NCBI GenBank assembly: GCA_963377175.1
Contig: CAUJNA010003101.1
Location: 545,001 to 609,000 of the forward strand
Direction: 5' to 3'
DNA from: Effrenium voratum
Lineage: Eukaryota > Sar > Dinophyceae > Suessiales > Symbiodiniaceae
DNA: 64,000 nucleotides
The notes under the pieces: model-generated
What the model was told of the DNA's origin: nothing
Databases searched by the model: none
What the model saw: the letters and a program-made list of their open reading frames with translations, nothing else
In this document: positions 59,696 to 64,000 of the stretch, one piece after another
How the letters are laid out: each line of letters opens with the position of its first letter
Numbering within the stretch: position 1 is the stretch's first letter
Translations under genes and position numbers: made by a program

Positions 59696-62600
59696 CTAAT
59701 GCGAGCATGGGCAAGCCGAATTGAAGTCATAATTGTCATGATCAAGGCTGAAGGAATACACACCAACTAGCGAGAGAGCAACCTAGGAAATGCGTAAACA
59801 GCTGCTGCTCTTGCAGTCTCCCCACCCGCTGCCTCTTCTCATCGTACTCTCTGTTCAGGCGGTCGACAAAGAGCTGCTTCTTCTCAATTTGGTGGTGTCT
59901 CTTCCGAATCTCTTGTTCCTTACTTCTCGCGCTTCACGCTGAAGTGACAGCCAGTCCGCGACTCAGTCCCAAGACGATTTGAGTCTCTCAAAGATCAGGG
60001 CTCCTGCAATTGGTCGCAATCTTTAGGAAGCCGTCAAAAGCTCAAAGAGGCCAGGCCAGGCCAATCACAAGAAGCCAAAGCTGGCCACAAGCACAAGCTG
60101 ACATCTCCACCAGCACAGTTCTAAAGAGGCGATATGCGAAGATGCTGTAAAGAACGTCAGGTTGGGAGCAAAGGGTTCTTCAGAAAAAGCGCATTTGTTT
60201 CACACATGACTACAACCCGGCTTTGCTCTCACAAAGCAGGTGCACCAAATGCAGCTGTCGCCCTTTCATGCAGACACGGCACGTACTGCTCGATGAGCTT
60301 CTCGCGCTCCGCCAGCTCATCGCCTAGAGAGGTTCGTGCTGAAATATCAACCAATCATAAGGGCCCTACTCTAAATACATGGTCGTGTGAAGGGGGCTTT
60401 GCTCAACAAATCGCTGGTGGGGCGCAAGTGACCAGGACATCCAATCATGTCTCCCTCATACATATATACATGTATATATACATCATATATTGTATATATT
60501 ATATAATTATATATACTAATATATTATTGATAATATATATATATATATATCAACCCCAGACCCTTCTCGCCGCATGCCCTACGAGGCCGCGGCTGAGCTG
60601 CTTGTGGCGATCCTTGAGCATCTGATTGTGCGCCTTGGTGTTGAGGCTGTCCACCGTGACACGGGCGATCTCGTTGAGAAGGTTCTGCGTCTCCACCTGG
60701 CAGAAGTGCCCGCTCGCACTTAGTTAGTATCATATTCCAGTGATGAGTAGGAACTGCAGCAGTTGACCATTGGCCGAGTCACATGTGATGCTTGTTGCTT
60801 TAGGCATGAGGTGCAAACTACTTTGTTGTTCAGCCTTCTTCTGTTGCTTGATCTTCATCACTACTTATTTTCACACGTTTTGGCTCCGTAGCGAAGTCGC
60901 GCATTGCTGGCACTCGTTTGAGGGTTTGGCTTCTATTTCAGTTCAGGGCATTCTCAAGGTCACCGTAAAATCTAGAAAGCGAAACGTCAGAGCTGCTCAC
61001 ACGCCTTCGGTCCCCTGCAGCATGTGGCCAACTCGAGTACGGAGGGGGGGCTCGAGGCAAACAACTTCAGGTGCTGATTTCCGGAGGGCAGCACTCGGGT
61101 CCGTTTTGCTGAAACAAACTAGCAGGGCTGCGGACGGAAGCAGGGATTAAGCAAAGCCCCGGCGCGGGGCAACTTGAAAAGCTACTGCAACAAAACCTGC
61201 TAATCCCTGCTAGTTGGTTAATCTGATTAGCCCCTTTTGGCCTTTGACATGATCTGACTTGAGAAGATGCACCGTGACACTTAAATGTTTTGATGCATGT
61301 GTACACGGCTCCCCCCCTTTTGGCCTTTGACATGGTCTGATTTGAGAAGATGCACCGTGACCCTTGACAGTGCGCGTTCATGCATATGTACACGGCTCCC
61401 CCCCTTTGGCCCTTGGACATGATCTGATTTGAGAAGATGCACCGTGACCCTTGACAGTTCGTTTACATGCATATGTACACGGCTCCCCCCCCTTTTGGCC
61501 TTTGACATGATCTGATTTGAGAAGATGCACCGTGACCCTTGACAGTTCGTTTTCATGCATATGTACACGGCTCCCCCTCTTTTGGCCTTTGACATGATCT
61601 GATTTGAGAAGATGCACCGTGACCCTTGACAGTTCGTTTTCATGCATATGTACACGGCTCCCCCCCTTTTGGCCTTTGACATGATCTGATTTGAGAAGAT
61701 GCACCTTGACAGTTCGTTTTCATGCATATGTACACAGCTCCCCCCCCTTTTGGCCTTTGACATGATCTGATTTGAGAAGATGCACCGTGACCCTTGACAG
61801 TGCGTTTTCATGCATATGTACACGGCTCCCCCCCTTTTGGCCTTTGACATGATCTGATTTGAGAAGATGCACCGTGACCCTTGACAGTTCGTTTTCATGC
61901 ATATGTACACGGCTCCCCCCCTTTTGCCCTTTGACATGATCTGATTTGAGAAGATGCACCGTGACCCTTGACAGTTCGTTTTCATGCATATGTACACGGC
62001 TCCCCCCCTTTTGGCCTTTGACATGATCTGATTTGAGAAGATGCACCTTGACAGTTCGTTTTCATGCATATGTACACAGCTCCCCCCCCTTTTGGCCTTT
62101 GACATGATCTGATTTGAGAAGATGCACCGTGACCCTTGACAGTGCGTTTTCATGCATATGTACACGGCTCCCCCCCTTTTGGCCTTTGACATGATCTGAT
62201 TTGAGAAGATGCACCGTGACCCTTGACAGTGCGTTTTCATGCATATGTACACGGCTCCCCCCGTTTTGCCCTTTGACATGATCTGATTTGAGAAGATGCA
62301 CTGTGACACTTGAATGATCCTGTTCAAAGCACAGCTATCGGCAATTGCCTTGGCTTCTTTGGCCGCCATCCCCAGCCATCGCCCGCCTCCTTTGCCGCGA
62401 TCTCTTCCCGAATCTTTTTCATTCGTTTTCGGCCTAGGCTGCGTCGGCAAGTGGAGCATGACACAACCTGCGGGCATCAGTGCCCAAGTAAACAACATGA
62501 AAACTAAGAGTGGCCTTCTTCGAACCAAGGCGGTTTGTAGATCCCCCTCCTGCCCAAGTTTGACTCTCACGAACTTAGGCCAGGCAGCCAGGGCTTATCC

Positions 62601-63599
62601 TAGACCCGACCATGGGACTTCACGTGTCCTTCGCCTTCCGCATCTCTCAGGGCAGGACTATTGGCAGCCACCCGGTCGCACGTCGTCTGCTCGCTCATCT
62701 CCTGCCAAGTGGGGCAAAAGCTAGCGATGCTCGAGTAAGAAGCCCTCGACCAACTAATCGGGGGCTTCCACAAGGAATCTCCGCAAAAACGCCCATGAAT
62801 CAGGAGCCAGCATCGCCTTGCAGGTTGTTTTGGGGCCCTTGTTGTGAAGGGAGCAGGAACTCGTCATTTGCCCTCAGTCAAATCTCGAGATGTCATGTCC
62901 GCTGGGTTCACAACAAGGTCATTGTTTCTCGGGCACAAAACTCATACAAAAACTCGACATCGACCCCATTCTCCCCCGGCCACCAACCCACCCAGCCGCC
63001 ACACCCCTCACCCTCTCACAGCGGCCGCCGCGCCTCCTCGATCTTGCCCACGATCACTGTGATGTCCCGAGAGACCTGCTGCATGTTCCGCTCCAGGACC
63101 TCCATCTGCCGGGTCTGATCGGTGATGGCGCCCTTCAGGCGCTGCGTCTCTGCGGAGTGCTCGTCCATGCCTTGGGGGAGAGCAACAAATCAGAGTCTGG
63201 AAGAAAGATTAGGCAAACATCAAAGCGTGGTGGAGGTGGTCACCTCCTTGACCATCATGTCACACTTCCCCAAAGAAACTGTTTAACTGTAGAACACACC
63301 AATGAAAACAAGGTCCTATCTAAATATATTATATATCTACCTACTGAACCATGGTTGACAAACATACTCGCCACCAAAGTGTTCTGCCCAAATATTTCGA
63401 TGAACCTGCAAGGCATTGGGCGGAATCCAAACAAATTTCACGACCACCATCTCAGCTTTGACCCGTGGACTACACCGAGAACTTGCAAAGCCCAGGAGCT
63501 CTTGTTGAGCGTAGTGTACTGGGCCATGAGTTTCTCTCGCTCCTGCTTCAGATTCGTCATCTGCGTCTGCAGAGTCTGCATCTCCTTCTCGTTGCGGTC
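51393..63599 (-). CDS. CCDC40: CCDC40/FAP172-type axonemal ruler protein, multi-exon, N-terminus outside the window
   Basis: Exons in transcription order: about 63508-63599, 63020-63170, 62387-62433, 60583-60696, 60283-60323, 59826-59931, about 59110-59183, 58420-58464, 57995-58061, 57657-57728, about 57240-57289, 56660-56764, about 56181-56304, 55163-55234, 54864-54917, 54277-54348, 53491-53562, 52591-52680, 51944-52027 and 51393-51443. Nearly all encode coiled coil. Consecutive exons give LESERQ, VLLWERKITLEKEM, AMKKEIHRMELRLEQLKRRQ and EQMIVEMERAILKRD, the order seen in the C-terminal half of vertebrate CCDC40 (known: it pairs with CCDC39 as the 96-nm ruler that positions inner dynein arms and the dynein regulatory complex on ciliary doublets). 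An upstream exon has MMETEFVQKLKEIE, also CCDC40-like. Donors are largely GC or GA. Several exon phases are unresolved, so small exons are missing. The N-terminal exons must lie beyond 63.6 kb. Confidence 0.8.
53491..53562 (-). CDS. CCDC40: CCDC40-type exon (EQMIVEMERAILKRD)
   Basis: 72 bp, 24 codons, phase 0 to 0, GGCAG|GAG acceptor and AAG|GC donor. It continues exactly from the exon at 54277-54348. This is one of the most diagnostic segments for the family. Confidence 0.8.
54277..54348 (-). CDS. CCDC40: CCDC40-type exon (MKKEIHRMELRLEQLKRRQ)
   Basis: 72 bp, 24 codons, phase 0 to 0. The acceptor is TTTCTCCAG|G and the donor is GA (CAG|GAGCTC). The GA donor is required for the join to the next exon to reproduce the family sequence. 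Confidence 0.8.
54864..54917 (-). CDS. CCDC40: CCDC40-type exon (VLLWERKITLEKEM)
   Basis: 54 bp, 18 codons, phase 0. Acceptor GCAAG|GTT, donor GA (CAG|GATGTC). It follows the ERQ end of the exon at 55163, matching the conserved ERQxxLWEKK-type stretch. The family usually has about eight more residues before the next exon, so a micro-exon may be missing here. Confidence 0.78.
55163..55234 (-). CDS. CCDC40: CCDC40-type exon (MDKDQMNQDILESERQ)
   Basis: 72 bp with a CAG|GC donor. The start is either after CTGAG at 55235 (phase 0) or further upstream after TTTCAG near 55256. Acidic coiled coil. Confidence 0.72.
56181..56304 (-). CDS. CCDC40: CCDC40-type exon (MMETEFVQKLKEIE)
   Basis: About 124 bp after a CCGAG|GC acceptor, encoding FDMDRMNGAVVKHEARSDEI and on to the conserved ETEFVQKLKE stretch. 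The donor is uncertain (near 56181). The start phase does not fit the end of the exon at 56660, an unresolved point. Confidence 0.72.
56660..56764 (-). CDS. CCDC40: CCDC40-type exon (KLRIEGQL...RELENNMKHLR)
   Basis: 105 bp, 35 codons, phase 0 to 0, with a GGAAG acceptor and a GT donor (GCG|GTACGC). It reads KLRIEGQLTGHEKEIRELEN, coiled coil, corresponding to the family segment after the EQKKLR phrase. The exon at 57240-57289, ending in MVLEQ, precedes it. Confidence 0.7.
57778..57830. other. 11-bp perfect inverted repeat next to a poly(A) tract
   Basis: CCGGACTGGTA (57778-57788) is the reverse complement of TACCAGTCCGG (57820-57830), with a 31-nt loop. The left arm overlaps a GGTACC-5N-GGTACC pattern. 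A 68-A run begins 44 bp further on the plus strand. Confidence 0.6.
57875..57942 (+). repeat. 68-nt poly(A) tract
   Basis: An uninterrupted run of 68 adenines on the plus strand. It lies close to the 3' end of a minus-strand CCDC40-type exon (57995-58061). It could be the tail of a retroposed RNA inserted in the plus orientation, or simple slippage. Confidence 0.85.
59660..59692. repeat. (AG)n microsatellite
   Basis: Sixteen AG units in an intron of the CCDC40-type gene. Confidence 0.9.
60459..60550. repeat. AT-rich (TA)n tract
   Basis: About 90 bp of imperfect TATA repeats within an intron, directly downstream (minus strand) of the exon at 60583-60696. Confidence 0.85.
60583..60696 (-). 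CDS. CCDC40: CCDC40-type gene exon
   Basis: 114 bp, 38 codons, phase 0 to 0, GCCAG|GTG acceptor and GT donor (CTC|GTAGGG). It reads VETQNLLNEIARVTVDSLNT, then a basic helix ending DRHKQLSRGL. It is clearly coding: the other minus-strand frames are Arg/Ser-rich. Confidence 0.72.
61228..62316 (-). repeat. 87-bp minisatellite, 13 tandem copies
   Basis: A unit of about 84-89 bp (modal 87) containing TGACATGATCTGATTTGAGA and CATGCATATGTACACGGCTC repeats 13 times. Copies are 90% or more alike. Differences are mainly the C-run length and a 7-bp deletion (GTGACCC) in two copies about 340 bp apart, at roughly 61704 and 62042. Those two copies share neighbours, indicating a higher-order duplication of about four units. 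The modal length is a multiple of three, so a minus-strand frame stays open through the array. It lies between CCDC40-type exons at 60583-60696 and 62387-62433, so it is probably intronic. Confidence 0.9.
63020..63170 (-). CDS. CCDC40: CCDC40-type gene exon
   Basis: About 151 bp with a CCAAG|GC acceptor and a GT donor (GCT|GTGAGA), or an alternative GAG|GC donor slightly upstream. It encodes DEHSAETQRLKGAITDQTRQ and MEVLERNMQQVSRDITVI, strong coiled coil. The phase at its 3' end does not yet match the exon at 62387-62433. Confidence 0.65.
63508..63599 (-). CDS. CCDC40: most upstream visible exon of the CCDC40-type gene
   Basis: After a CTAG|G acceptor the minus strand reads RNEKEMQTLQTQMTNLKQER and EKLMAQYTTLN, classic coiled coil. 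The donor near 63508 is not certain. Upstream exons must lie beyond it; the last 400 bp of the window show no further clear exon. Confidence 0.62.
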
Positions 63600-64000
63600 C
63601 TAGTCGCTTTTTGTTGCTGCCCGCGTCGTCCATATCCGGCTGTCACAAAAGGGATCCTGGAAATGCCACTATTTTTTGGCTTCCTATCAAAATCATCCAA
63701 TGGGCTCGCCATATCTCCCCTTCACGCAGCAAGAAACCTGAAAACTCCGCTGAACCGACTCTTGATTCTACGATCCATGCAAAAGGGTAAGGCCGGCACC
63801 CTCAGGGCGCACAGCTGCTCATGCCGCTCCTGGCGAAATGGCCGTTGTCTTTGGAAACATCGACACCACACGGAAATCAGTGCCATCTGTTTTTAGCCTG
63901 CGGGCGAGCCTTTGAAATAGGGCGAGCCAAGAGCTTCACGAGAGCGTTCAAGAGGGGGGTGACTTGGAGTCTCCAATATGGGGCTGATGCTTTAGAGAAG

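Noticed and set aside
61281..62570. 429-codon minus-strand frame as a repeat protein gene
   Set aside because: It starts with GTG, is almost wholly the 87-bp minisatellite, and lies between CCDC40-type exons; kept as a repeat rather than a gene.

Overview
The window looks like nuclear DNA of a dinoflagellate, probably a Suessiales or Symbiodiniaceae-like alga (inference). Protein-like islands are mostly 40-150 bp and are separated by 0.3-3 kb of non-coding sequence. Their 5' splice sites are often GC or GA rather than GT, with AG (usually AG|G) acceptors. Every host gene I can support lies on the minus strand, as in unidirectional dinoflagellate gene arrays. There is also an intronless PPR gene, a gene for a ciliary ruler protein, and a large load of microsatellites and retroelement sequence. 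I see no bacterial operons, rRNA, convincing tRNA or CRISPR.

Layout. 1-8 kb: mostly non-coding, with a small secreted Cys-rich protein gene (640-924), one methyltransferase-like exon (3970-4056) and a cluster of CTTTCGCG motifs (about 6048-6256). 8-26 kb: scattered minus-strand exons of unidentified, often coiled-coil, proteins; the single-exon PPR gene at 10739-12016 sits among them. 27.07-35.24 kb: an 8.2-kb plus-strand retroelement flanked by 250-bp direct repeats and inserted in a (TG)n microsatellite. It carries a basic Pro-rich ORF1, an ORF2 with a coiled coil, a GIY-YIG-like endonuclease followed by a Penelope-type reverse transcriptase, and a Myb/SANT-like ORF. 36-50 kb: more minus-strand exons, including a coiled-coil gene at 41781-44820 whose exon phases chain well, and a roughly 640-bp CA/CACG microsatellite at 39.77-40.41 kb. 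51.4-63.6 kb: about 20 exons of a CCDC40/FAP172-type axonemal ruler protein. An 87-bp minisatellite (13 copies) lies within one of its introns, and a 68-A tract lies near one of its exons.

The genes do not form a pathway. The main points are the permuted, multi-ORF Penelope-like element and the non-canonical splicing of the CCDC40 gene. Exon boundaries were inferred by eye from splice signals, reading phase and family resemblance. Several phases do not close, so small exons are probably missing.
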